Shown: piece by piece, positions 49,364 through 61,600 of the stretch
Numbering within the stretch: position 1 is the stretch's first letter
Layout of the letters: every line of letters begins with the position of its first letter
Notes under the pieces: model-generated
The model's database searches: none
What the model was told of the DNA's origin: nothing
Seen by the model: the letters and a program-made list of their open reading frames with translations, nothing else
Made by a program: the position numbers and the translations under genes
DNA from: Quillaja saponaria
Taxonomy: Eukaryota > Streptophyta > Magnoliopsida > Fabales > Quillajaceae
Length of the DNA: 64,000 nt
Direction of reading: 5' to 3'
Assembly: GCA_029379385.1 (NCBI GenBank)
Contig: CM055610.1
Location: 18,191,422-18,255,421 of the forward strand

Positions 49364-52300
49364 GTTCTTCAAATTCTATCTCTTTTTTTCTGGAAATGAT
49401 ATTTCTGAGGAAGTGAAGGAAAGAGCAGTAAATAGGAAGAAGCTGTGTACTTTGTGGGGAAGAGGAAAGGGATACAGAGAATATTTATAGAGTCATTAAA
49501 AGGGTGCAGGGGAAGGTTGACTACATACAGCATTTGGTTAGCCACACCGCTGGCATTAATCACCCTTCATATTTTCTTTTATCTTTCCCTTCTAAATTTT
49601 ACTTCATTACAACGGCTCCCAAACCCCAACACTTTTCTTTTATGCAAGTGCCTTGGACATGTTAATTACCACTCCCTTTTTCAGTTTGTCCTTCCTTGGC
49701 TGCTGACAAAAATCTAAACTAATGTTAGGTTAGATTGTTGGTGACCGCTTTTGTATGCTGGTGTATGTTGGAAAAAATTGGTCCATAAATCACATGCACA
49801 CATAAAAATATGACACAAGTTTTCGTAAGGCATTGGAGTGTGTGAACAATGTTGAGGATACTCTCTGGGGCCTTTTATCAAACAGTCAGCAGATGTGTGG
49901 GGTTAGTGGTGGGGGCAGGACGCTTTGCTCTTTCAACTTTCTACCTTATATTGTCTGCAAGAGAACCAATGAGAAGTTAGATCACCCATATCATCAGATC
50001 AATTTGACTTCTTAAAACCAATTTAAAATGGGCTTAACTCACTTTCTATCTGTAAATAACATCCATGATTGGCCCCTTGACTTCACTTCAGTAATAACAA
50101 ATTGACTTTATTTTTCGGTGTGTTTTCCCAATGCTATTGATGTACATCAAGTGGGACAGTTAATGGGTTAATTCCCTTTGGTACATTTCTGGTATAAAAT
50201 TAAAAAAACAACTATTCATCTTTGATCAATCAGAAATACTACCATTTCATACATCCTCATGTGTCAGGTGTTGCTGAAGGTAGTTGAGAAGTGAACAGCA
50301 TTTCACCAAAGAATTAAAGACTTTTTCTTTGCCAATTCCCAAGAGGTTCATTCAAAAGACAGCTAGGGTAACATGGTAGGTAGTTGTAATATGAAATAGC
50401 CCAAATTTGAATTGCATGATTTTGACCCAAAATCCATGATTTCTAAATGGAAGAATTGTTCCAATTCTTTTTTTGGTTTTGTTGATCTGGCAGTTAGAAT
50501 CATGCAATTCTTATCAGAGGTTTGGAGAAATCATAATCATTTGATATGGATGTTTGATTATAATGCACATAGTTTGCATGGATCTTTAAGAAGATTCATG
50601 AATCTAGTCACTTCCAACTTGTTTCTTCTTTCATACATGATCAAAATGATATATACCTAGATTTGTTTAAGTTAGATCTAGTTGGATGTTGCACAGAACA
50701 TTTACTGCAACATATAATAAGATTCTATTAGAATATTAGTTTTTCTCTTGAAATGAATTAAATTTTAGTTTTTTTTCTAAAGATGTATTGAAATGGGTAG
50801 GATCAAATACAAGAACACATAAATCATTAGTATTAATAATATATCTACTAATAATAAATAAATTACTTGAATGCCACAAATTATTTAAAATATATATTCA
50901 TACATAAATTAATAATCTTTTTTGTTGAATTGTTTTATAGTATCTTCATACTCTTTAAATGTGGACATAATCTTATTTAATATTCATGACAACCCACCTC
51001 ACACACAAAATTTTCACGTAAATAAAATTTTTGATATTACAAAAATTACTCCAATCACAAAACTGAAATATATTTTCATTAGTTGAACCATATCTCGCCT
51101 TGTTAGGTGAATTACTAATTTTTAATTGTTGTTCACTTTCGTGTTCTTTGTAAGTGGTCAAGGAATTGAGTTCGTAAGAGACAAAGAGTACAAATGCTTA
51201 GCAGAAAGCGGGAACAAATTTCTTCCATGAAAATTAAAATAACGGTAGAAGTGGACCCCTATATGGAATTGGCCTCACCTACTAAGATATTTGTGATGTC
51301 TTACAAGAAGGGGAAGATGGTATACAGCATATAAAAATTAAAAGGTAGAAATTTGAGGGATAAACTTGTTTAAAGTAATGATACTTAGATGTTAATTAAA
51401 AAATGTTATGTCAATTTTATTTTAAAAGTATTATACTTTATTGATTTTGTCTTTAAAATATATTTTTTTGGGCTAAAATTTATTTTAAAATATTCAAATT
51501 ATTACAAATTCCAATTTTATGATTGTTAAGAACAGGATAATAAAAAGAAGTGAAGAGGAAAATTTAACATTTGTTTTACTAACTTATTACATATGTGACA
51601 TAAATATTATATTTTAAGTTAATTCAATAATTTCTTACAAATATGCAAAATTTCTTATTTTTCGTAAAAGAGTAGATCGTGTAACTTGGGTCTAGACAAG
51701 TAAAAGCGAGGCTGCGAGAAGTGACACGAAATACCTGCCGTGACAGAGAAATATGGGTACATATTTCAACACAAACTTACTTATATCTATTTAATTTTAA
51801 AGATTTATTATTGATTAGCTTTATTATATCTGATGTTGTTTTGTATTTAAAATTATTTGTTATTTTTTTGTGTGTCTAATTTAATTACTGTCATATCTAT
51901 AGCTTGTGATGATGGTTATGTAATTTTTTCACACCGAATTACTTAGTTTTATTTTATTTATGTTTTTAAACAATAAATTTTTATATAAGGATCATTCTTG
52001 CAATAAGAATTTAAATATTTGTCAAATTTAAATATTATTTAAGTATTCGAGTGGAATTTAAATTCAAGTAATATCTAATAAAATATTTAAACTATTCAAT
52101 TTTAACTTTAGATCTAGGGTATGTTAGGTTGAGTTATCTGTAAAAGTATTATGTATAAATATACTTTTCAAGTAAGTTTTTTAAAAAGTGTTGTATAAAT
52201 AGTTAAAAAGGTATTTAGATGATTTAACACTATCAGATATAAAAAAATTATTTAATTTTTTATTTATTTCAATATTGGGTATTAAAATTACTAAAAATAT

Positions 52301-52479
52301 TATGATTAAATTTTTCTAAATAAAATAATTATTAAAATTCATTTAAACTTTCTTGTTTTCTATTTGAAAAAATTTATTTTTTAAGTTTCAGTTTTAGTAA
52401 TTTTTAGTATTGTAAAAACCCAAAAATACTTTTTCATAAAATTTAAAACACTTTCTAACTTCTTTTAGTAGATTGTAGG
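49364..52479. other. Intergenic upstream of the GPAT gene
   Basis: The right side of the GPAT gene, so its promoter lies in the first few hundred bases. The open frames at 49302-50015 and 50412-50660 have no recognisable features. From about 50700 on the sequence is very AT-rich. Confidence 0.5.
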
Positions 52480-52487
52480 ATTGTAAA

Positions 52488-52891
52488 TAGGGGTGGCAAT
52501 GAGCTGAGCTGAGCTACTCGTTAATGACTCGGATCAAGCTCAAATGAGCCGATCTTAAGCTCTATTTTAAGCCTGTTTAGTAAAACGAGCCTGAGCTCAA
52601 TCTTTACAAAGTTAAGCTCTTGAGATGGCTTTAATAAATTTTTTATTATTTATATATACATTTATAATAAATCTATTTATATACAAAAAATTAACATAAA
52701 TTATTATTTAGTTTAGTAGTAATTTACATAAACATTCACTAAGTAGTTTTGGATTCAACTCTCTTTACTTACAAAACTTTGTTAGAATTTTCAAAAAATC
52801 TTCACGAGTCTGAAACGAGTTTAAGCTTGCGAGCTGAGTTCGAACTTAACTAAAATGAGATGAGCCAGAACTCGGCTCATTAACCGCCCTA
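52488..52891. mobile_element. hAT-like MITE
   Basis: A 404-bp element with imperfect terminal inverted repeats: the left end reads TAGGGGTGGCAATGAGC, and the right end, complemented, reads TAGGGCGGTTAATGAGC. The 8 bp outside the ends are ATTGTAAA (52480-52487) and CTTGTAAA (52892-52899), matching at seven of eight, the target-duplication size of hAT elements. Inside, GAGCTGAGCTGAGCT and complementary AGCTCAGGCTCG-like words recur, so the ends can fold back. It has no coding frame. A second piece of its right end (AGAACTCGGCTCGTTAACC) lies just outside at about 52920-52939. Confidence 0.75.
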
Positions 52892-52899
52892 CTTGTAAA

Positions 52900-53286
52900 A
52901 GTCCAAAAATAATTTTTTCAGAACTCGGCTCGTTAACCTCCGTTACTAAATAATTTGATAGAAAAGCTTAAACTCAAAACCTGTTTTTCAAAAGTTAAAC
53001 CAAATAGTTGCCTAGTTAGACTGATGAAAAATATTCTCAATTGAGATATAATTTTCGTCTTAGGGTGGTGTTTGGAGAGAAGCATGCCATCGTAATGATA
53101 ACAATTTCCAATTACTAACTAGTGAATAGTAACCAAAGGCCAAAACTTAATTGGGTTATCTTGCGCCTCGTAAGTTTCGAAATCTCAGTATCCAAACATA
53201 TTCTACAATCATCTTTCATAAACCCTCTACCTCTAAATTCTCTTCCCTTTGTTTGTAAGCTCTGGAAGTGAAATAATTTGGTGGCG
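52900..53286 (+). other. Upstream region of the PRPP synthetase gene
   Basis: A fragment of the neighbouring MITE end at about 52920-52939 is followed by sequence that should hold the promoter and 5' UTR. Pyrimidine-rich CCCTCTACCTCTAAATTCTC before the ATG fits a plant 5' UTR. Confidence 0.4.
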
Positions 53287-56200
53287 ATGGAAAAGTCTCC
53301 CAGAAAGCAAGTCAATCTCTTCTACTGTACCGAGTGCGAAGACCTTGCCCGCAAGGTCGCTGCTCAATCGGATCATATTACCCTCCAAACCATCCGTTGG
53401 AGGTACTCTCTTACACTCTGCAGCCCATGTTCTCTAAGTTAGCAAATTGTACCTAATAAAAGCATGTCTATCAGTTGGTCTAGCACCCAAAACAATTTTT
53501 TTTTCGCTTTCAATCTTTGTTGTCTATTTTTCTGCGTGTGGTACATAAAGATGTTCTTGTGCCCATTTCTGTATCTGTTTCAATCTTTAATCTTCTTGAT
53601 TGTGTTTTACATTTTTGTTTCTCTCAATATTTTGAAGTGGGTACTTTAGTTTATCGTAAAAATCATTGCTTTTGGCAAAACCAGGAAAAGGAAGAGCATT
53701 TGAGTAAGCAAGCAAGGGTAGAAACAATTGCAGCTTTCTGATTCATCAAAGAAGAACATTCCCACGTTTTTCCTAAGTTGATGCCGTTATGTTATAATAC
53801 GAATACTTGAGCATTGAATATGTAGATATATTATATTGCGAGATGTATAGGCAGAAAAAAAGACAGAAGGGCAACCCAGATAAAAGAAGTCTACTGTGTT
53901 CGGTTTACTACTATTTAGTAGAAATTGAATTAATGCGTGACTTTGTTTTTTATAATTTCATGTGTTCCAGTAGAATTTTAGTTGCTGATTAATTATAAGA
54001 ATGTGTATGGAACTATTTGCTGTTGTACTTGGCATCAGTCATTTAACTGAAATTGGAGTTTATGACCATTGGGTCCAATAGCACTTCATTTTTCCTTTAA
54101 GAACGTAAGTTGAACTATAGAAGGTGAGATCATGGGTTGAAATTCCACTTGGTGCACTTGGTGGACTTACCAATCTGAAAAAAAAAAAAAAAAAAATAGT
54201 ACACATGGACCTTTTAGTAAAATTTTAGTACAGAAGAGAATTGAAAGTACCCACAAAAGGCCTATTACTAGGTTCAATTGTTAAAGGCGGCAAATGATGC
54301 ACTGGCTGAAATTGTTAAAAGAACTCTTTTTTAGCAACCGTGAACTCTTACCATTGAGATTTACAGTGGTTTTGCTTTAATAACAGAATCAGCAATTTAA
54401 TAACTTATCAATTTAATGATGTTTGGAAGTGTATACTTTTGTCATATTCTTCTATAGTTAAAAACCTTTTCAAGCTTCTACACAAAATAAATAATTCAAG
54501 CAATGGGATTGCCCTGAGAAGTTTGGAGGATTTGTTGTTGATTCAGTATTTGGAACGAGGAAATAAGGAAAGATTATTTGGAGGAAAAAACTGCCATGTT
54601 TGCAGTGATTTGGTGTGCTTTCTTGGAGCAGCTTGCTAGGATTTCCAAAAATTATCATTTTATGCCGCAATTAGTTTCGTAGAGAAGTATTTTTCGCTTC
54701 GCTTTGGTATTCTGCTTTTACACTTTCTAAAAGAATTTCTTTATCATATTCCCAACAAATCTGAAGAGACATCTTCTATGAGTTTTTATTTTTTATTTTT
54801 TTTCAATTCTTCCCTTCACTAGGAGGATCTCTTATTTCCCCTTCATGTGTTCTTCTGTATTCTCTTCATTAATAAAATTGTCTTTTTCTTTAGAGAATAA
54901 CAATATTCAGAGTGGCTGCCCAAACAAGAATAGAAGTTGTTGATATGTTGCATTTGTGTAATTGTATAATTGCAGCAGGAGTTGATTTTGTTTTATGGGG
55001 CAATGTAGTGGGAAGCTGACTTAAGTTTATGCTTATCCAGGAATTTTGCAGATGGGTTTCCAAATCTTTATATTCAAAATGCAGAAGAGCTCCGTGGTCA
55101 ACATGTTGCCTTTCTGGCATCATTTAGCTCCCCAGCCTTTGTCTTTGAACAGCTTTCTGTCATATATGCACTCCCTCGTCTATTTGTTGCCTCCTTCACT
55201 CTGGTGTTGCCTTTCTTCCCAACTGGCTCATTTGAGAGAATGGAAGAAGAAGGAGATGTCGCTACTGCCTTTACCCTTGCAAGGATGTTGTCTAATATTC
55301 CTATATCAAGAGGTGGTCCAACTAGTTTGGTCATCTATGATATACATGCTTTGCAGGTTTGTTTGCTTAAAGCAGTTGAAATAACATATTTCTTTCTTTG
55401 GTTTTTATTTAGTAGTAATTACTGCTCCAGTTATTTGCTATTTATCTCCTGAAAGATTTGGCTATCTTACAAATTTTCTCTGTTTGTTTCATTATTAGTA
55501 TACCTTTTCATCTACTAGATGCTGCATCAACATTCTGTGCTTTATCGTTATATCTGAAATTCAAAATTTTGTGCAGGAAAGATTTTATTTTGGGGATGAG
55601 GTTTTGCCTTTGTTTGAGACTGGTATTCCTCTCCTAAAGCAACGTCTGCACCAGCTTCCTGATGCTGATAATGTGAGTGCAATGCCTTAATCTAGTCTCT
55701 GGTGAAGGTGGTGGGTCTTTAGTATGTTTTTCTTCTTCTTCTTTTTTTTTTTTTTTTTTTTTTTTTTTCTTTTTTTTTTTTTAATTCCATAATCACTTCT
55801 TATGTTTTATGGAACATCAGAGTTCTTCCAGGCCCCTTCATTCTCTTTATTCATGATCCATAACCTAATTGTCATTTTCAGATAGTAGTTGCATTTCCAG
55901 ATGATGGTGCTTGGAAGCGGTTTCACAAGCAATTGGATAATTATCCCACGGTTTGTTTGAATTTTTCTATAACTAACCTATCATTTATATTTAAACTTTT
56001 GTTGTTTTTAGGATCTGATGTTTCAAAATGGCAGGTGGTATGTGCAAAGGTTCGCGAAGGCGATAAAAGGATTGTCCGGATTAAAGAAGGAAACCCTGCT
56101 GGTCGTCATGTAGTCATTGTTGATGATTTGGTGCAATCTGGAGGCACCCTGATTGAGTGTCAAGTTCAGTAATTCTTTTGATAAATTATTTTCTTAAAGC

Positions 56201-57239
56201 TCTTCACTCTTACAAATTTAAAAAAATAGAAAAAAGAAAAAGGAAAGGAGAAAAATGTCCTTATACCTTGACTCAAATTATCATCTAGGGAGTTTGAATT
56301 TTCTAGTGTTCGTTCTTCTTAAGCTTCTGCTTGGTGTCTACTATTGTCATACATATCACTCCTGAAAGCCACATCTCTTGATGTTGAAAAGCTTATTGGA
56401 GTTATTTTAATTTTTGTGAACCAGTGGTACAAGATTAACTTGGGCTGGGTCAGAAGTTGGATCAAAGCTATATGATGTTGGATAGGAAAGAAAATTCTAG
56501 AAAGAGAAAGAGTAGGGAAGAGATAGAAACTAAAGGAAAAGGATTCGACTATAAAGAGAAAACACTCAATAATTCAATAATCTTCAATCAAGTTTGAGTA
56601 GAAACTAAGTAATATGCCTTTATTTTTAGAGCATAAGCTGGTGGGCTGAATATCTAGCTAGAGTTGTTTACTTGATGAAAGATGGTTAAATTGAGGTCAA
56701 TTTTGTGTCTTTCTTACTGTTTAGCAACGCAGCTGTATCCCGGCCTGAAGTTTAGAGTGTTTGAACATCATTTTTATTTTTTCACTCTCTTTTTGGATTT
56801 TGTATCCCTAAACTCCAATAAGTAGCTCATGATGTGTTTATCAGAATCCTAGATTTTTCTACCACATAATAAATACACATTTATATTTTAGCAGAACTTA
56901 TAATCAACAGTTTTTTTCCTGCTGTTTGTTGCCAGAAAGTCTTGACAGCCCATGGTGCAGCGCAGGTGAGTGCCTACGTCACCCACGGTGTGTTTCCTAA
57001 CCACTCATGGGAGCGGTTTACTCACAAAAATGGTAAGTACATATTCTTTGTTCCTTTTCTTTCCCCTGTTTATATAATCTGTTACAATTTAAGTCTCATT
57101 TCCAAAAGGTTTCGAGGATGCATTTGCCTACTTCTGGATAACAGATTCTTGCCCACTTACTGTCAAAGCTATAGCAAATAAAGCTCCCTTTGAAGTTTTG
57201 AGTCTGGCTGGATCCATTGCTAATGCCCTGCAAATTTGA
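53287..57239 (+). CDS. PRS4: Ribose-phosphate pyrophosphokinase, PRS4-type
   Basis: Seven exons join in one frame: 53287-53402, 55041-55356, 55577-55672, 55882-55950, 56035-56163, 56936-57032 and 57109-57239, for 317 residues. The enzyme makes PRPP from ribose 5-phosphate and ATP, for nucleotide, His and Trp synthesis. The match is to the plant PRS3/PRS4 type, which differs from the phosphate-dependent class and needs no inorganic phosphate; PRS4 is cytosolic. Conserved blocks are [75 protein letters not shown] and the PRPP-binding [13 protein letters not shown] (225-237). The C-terminal end is [18 protein letters not shown]. The N terminus is short ([14 protein letters not shown]), with no transit peptide, which supports a cytosolic site. 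The 1.6-kb first intron carries a possible SINE. All splice sites are GT-AG and no lesion is seen. Confidence 0.96.
54105..54198 (+). mobile_element. Possible short SINE remnant in PRS intron 1
   Basis: GGGTTGAAATTCC at about 54132-54144 resembles a tRNA-type B box and is followed about 35 bases later by an A run of about 18 (54179-54196). No clear A box or target duplication is visible. Confidence 0.3.
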
Positions 57240-58658
57240 AGGGACTTTCTGATAATATTGGAAACAAGTTTGAAGTTCCTTTCAGGACTACCAAGTAATG
57301 ACTGCTATTTCATCTTGTGTTTTGACATCTCATGTCCAATGGTTATTGGAAATTTCCTCTCACTAATCTGCTGTCTACAGAAACAAGCTTAAATCCTTTC
57401 ATTTCTACCAATATTTCTTGTTCTGTTGCTCATCATCTTCTTAACTTACCACACTGGAATATAAGTGTCAAACCGTTCATTTTAACTGAATTGTACTTTT
57501 ATTTGCACTCTGGAGTTTAATCAGTAAAAAGCCTTTATTCTGAGTGTTGAATGCTGAAATGCATATATACCATATCTGAATTCGAGGAAACAGTTTATGA
57601 GACTTTTAATTTTTTTTGCTTGCTTCCTATTAAAAGACTCCTTCACAATATCAAATTGGCATAAACTCTTACAGAAAATTTCTGGGTCATTGGGACTCTT
57701 CAGCCATGACAAATTGATTGGTCTATTGACACCTGAATGTCTAACAAATGCTATGTCCCAAGTGTCTATTAAACTGTCTCATGACAAAAGAGAGATCCCA
57801 ACTTCAAAACTCCTTTCTCTCGAGCTACGTCAATGTTATGTCTCTTTGGAAAAAAAAAAAAAAAAAAAAAAAGCAGTATAGGCTCTGTCATGGAGAAGCG
57901 CAAGCTCATAGACTGCCAAATTACTTGGTTCCTGTTGGTCATGGATCAAGGTCACAGGATTGATTTCAAATAAAAAATGATGAAAAATTCTTGTTGAAAA
58001 AAAGTATCCGTTTCAGCTGGGAAATTCTTTTCACCAATCAATTAAAAGATTTCACCATAGAACATGACATATTTGTTGATAGGTTTTTAACAACTATATT
58101 CATAAATAAGTTCAGAAATCCTCATTGTTAAAATGTACAAACATATATTTCTATCAACATCCTCTTTTACATGACAACACTGAGAACAGATAAATAGGAT
58201 GGCTCAGTCTCTCCTCTAGACACACTGTAAATTAGACTATTTTCATATAAACACTTGACAGTATCTACAAAAGGGCCTGAAAGACCCAAAACAAAAAGTA
58301 AGATCACAAAAGGAAACCCAAAAGGAGTTCATGCACAAAGTGGTGAGCTATACGCATTGCTATACAGAGGCTTGACAATCCAGCAGCATGCTCCACCTTA
58401 TTTTTCTCCCTTGGTTAAATACCAGATAATGCTCTACATATGACAAAAGCCCTAAGAAAAAAGGACTCTCTGCATCTTCTGCTCTGATAGTTATTGTGAA
58501 ATATTAACATATCAAATCATTGACTGTCCATAATATGGAAGATCAGCCATAGCTGATTCCTTGGTTTCTCCTTCAACTTTGTACACTTAAAGATTACCTA
58601 AGCAACAGTTAGCTCTAAGCCCCCATTTCTGAGGACTACAAATAAATCCAATAAACGG
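57240..58658. other. Intergenic between convergent PRS4 and Mei2-like genes
   Basis: This contains both 3' UTRs. An A run of about 23 bases is at 57850-57872. Open frames here have no known motifs. Nothing else is visible. Confidence 0.5.
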
Positions 58659-61600
58659 TTAATCTTTCTCTAGTTTCTCATCCAAGTTACCCTTTGGGCT
58701 ATCTAACATATCGCATGAGTAGGACCCATCTGGTTGACGAATGCATATGTTCAAATTGCTGGAAAGGAAAGGTTCCTGGAAGATAGATATAGAGATAGTC
58801 AGCTAAATCCTTTTAGAGGGGAAAAAAAAAATTGAAATTTTGGTTCCTAAATCAATCTAGGATGTAGCTATTTGTACTTCCAACAAGTAAGCAATTCTTA
58901 TGTTGTAATTGAAAGTGCAATTGAACTTGGGGCCCATTTAAAAAAAAATTAGGGCCCATTGTTACAGTAAAACCAGGCTTCAACAGTATCCTCAGAAGTG
59001 ATGATATACACATGGATTCACATGAATGTATGGTGAGGTCTGTTATTTATGGGAGAGGTGCATTTACCTGGTGAATTGAATAATTTGTGTTGTCCCAAAT
59101 TTGTGCAGTGCCCCCTTCCTTCCCCAGCAGATGAGGGGGGAAAGGAAGCTCTGGCACACAATTCTACACATCAATTAAAATTTTCATTTTTTTAAGTCCA
59201 ATTTGCATGGAGCCAATTTTCTGAAAATCTTATTTATTCCCCTGATGTTTTTTACAATTAATATGCAAAAGGACAGGCTGTCATATATCATTTCTTCAGT
59301 ATAATCAAGATTAGAACTTTGTGTACAGGTTTCAATTCATCTATTCCCCGCACTTTTAACATTAAATATTTATCTACTTTTCTACATTTGCAAGAGGCCT
59401 GACAGTGAAACCAGCCTCCCTCTCACTCTGTCTTACTGTAGATTACCAAAGCATAAAGAAAACAAGGCTCATTTATGTGTCTGAACATCTCGATATTTAT
59501 GTGTCTGAACTCATCTGTACTCATGATAGACTCCTATAAAACTTTAAAACCTTTCATACCATTTAGAAGTGTAGCTTAAGTTTAACAATCTTATGAAGTA
59601 TCTCTCAAGTTAAACATCAAACCAATGTTCTTTTTTCTTTCTTTCCTTTTTTGGTCTTTCTGATAAATTAACAATATAAACTCAAGTCTTCTCCTAGACC
59701 AAACTTTTCACTAAAAGATTTTCTACAAACAAATTTTGAGAGCCTATTTTGGTTGCACATTCCCAGACCATGCTTCATGGTCTACAAATAGGAAACTATT
59801 TTAGAAACATAAACCATATAAGCCCACACGAATTGTACTTTTGTCCAGGCTCAGCTCCAATATACAAAAGAGGAGACTTTTAATTTAGGGGTTATGCATA
59901 TTATCCCAACCAAATAGTCAAGTTTAATGCACTCCATCAACTTTTAAATTGCATATTACAAGTAAATTCCCATTAGACAGTACATCTGAAATAAAAGATC
60001 CTCCTAAAGTTGAAACCATGAACATTCTGAATCCAACTTTTATTTTTTATATATGAAAGGACTTCTAAAAAAAAGAAAAAAAAAAACATCTAGAATTTTT
60101 TCCATGATAATGAATTATGTCAAACATTACCTGGCTACCAGTCTCTAGCCCCTCTGAGTGGAAGAGAATCGGCCGGCATCGCTTATCTTCATTCATTAGG
60201 CTTGAATTTTGAAAGTGTGCCACGAGTGCTGCCTTTCCTTGGATTCGTGCATATGCTAGTGAAGCAACTTTTTCACTATTAAACTTCTCCCACTTTTTTC
60301 CATTAAATGCCTGCAGATATTTTCATGGTACAAGATCTTAAAAAGGTAGTCAGCTTTCATCACAGTTGCAAGAAATTTTGAGTATTTGCAGCTTGCCCAC
60401 AGTTGTAAGGCATACAACTTCCTCCTATGCTTTAAAAATAAAAAAGAGAAATCCAAAAAAAATATTTGTGCTCACAATAACTAACTACCGTATAACTTTC
60501 ACAATGCAAGTTATGCAGAAAAGAAAAGTTAATTATAATGCATGATAATGGAAAAGATGACTTGAGACTGAAAGGAGCAAGGATTAAACCTTATAGAATG
60601 GGATAACTTGTGCAGGAGACACCATATTGATAAAAGCATAACCCACATTGCACTTGTTCTGCAAACAGAAACGCAACCTTAATCAAAGACTCAACTTGGA
60701 CTAATTAATCATCACAATTAAAAAGTATTTGTAGAATATTTTTACCTTAAAATCAATAGGCAAGTAGAGAAAGTTATAAGTACCCTGGTGACTTTCATCA
60801 AGTGCAGCCAGTATCATCTTTGAAGTGTACCTAAAAGGAGTCACAAGCATAAATCATAACTTATTGCTTACCTCCTCCATTAATATGCTAGTATAGGCAA
60901 TCATATCACAAGGATGGTCAGAAGTTTTACTTGTTAGGGATGTTTTTAATCATTAAAGTAGTCCTAGTATCTTCACCACTGATAATTTTGTCCAAATCAA
61001 GCTGATACTGCTTCTTAGCTGTCAATTTGGTTCCCATTGTTTTCAGCTCGCCGACTTCGACCACGTTCCATCAATCTCTCATTAATGGCTGCTCCTGGTC
61101 CAGGATAAGAACCATTTCCAAGGAATGAGTCATGCCTAGGCAGTGACATCATTCTAAAACTAGGTGAGCCATTATCAGTGAAATTTCCTGGGAGGCCGAC
61201 AGCAGTGCGCAGAGCTGCACGAGCACCCATGTTCATCATAAAATTTCCATCATCATGAATTAAACCCCCAAATGGAACTGAACTCATGAAAGATGTTTCT
61301 GGTGACTCAGGGAAGTAGCTAAAGTTCCTGTCAAGAAGAACACCAGATGGAGCAGATCCTACGTGATGATGGCGATTTGAACCAAGAAAAGAGCTATGGC
61401 GACTAGCAGAGGGAAAACCCTGCCCCTGCCTACTGGATGTAAAAGGATTCCCCACAGAAGCTGACGACCAGGCAGAGGAATCCAATAGGTCTGAATAAGG
61501 AGTTGGACTTCCCCAAAGGAACTGAGGACCTGATAATGTTCCAACACCAGATGAATTTGAATTTGACTCACCAAAAGTGGATATAGGTCTAGGACTTGCA

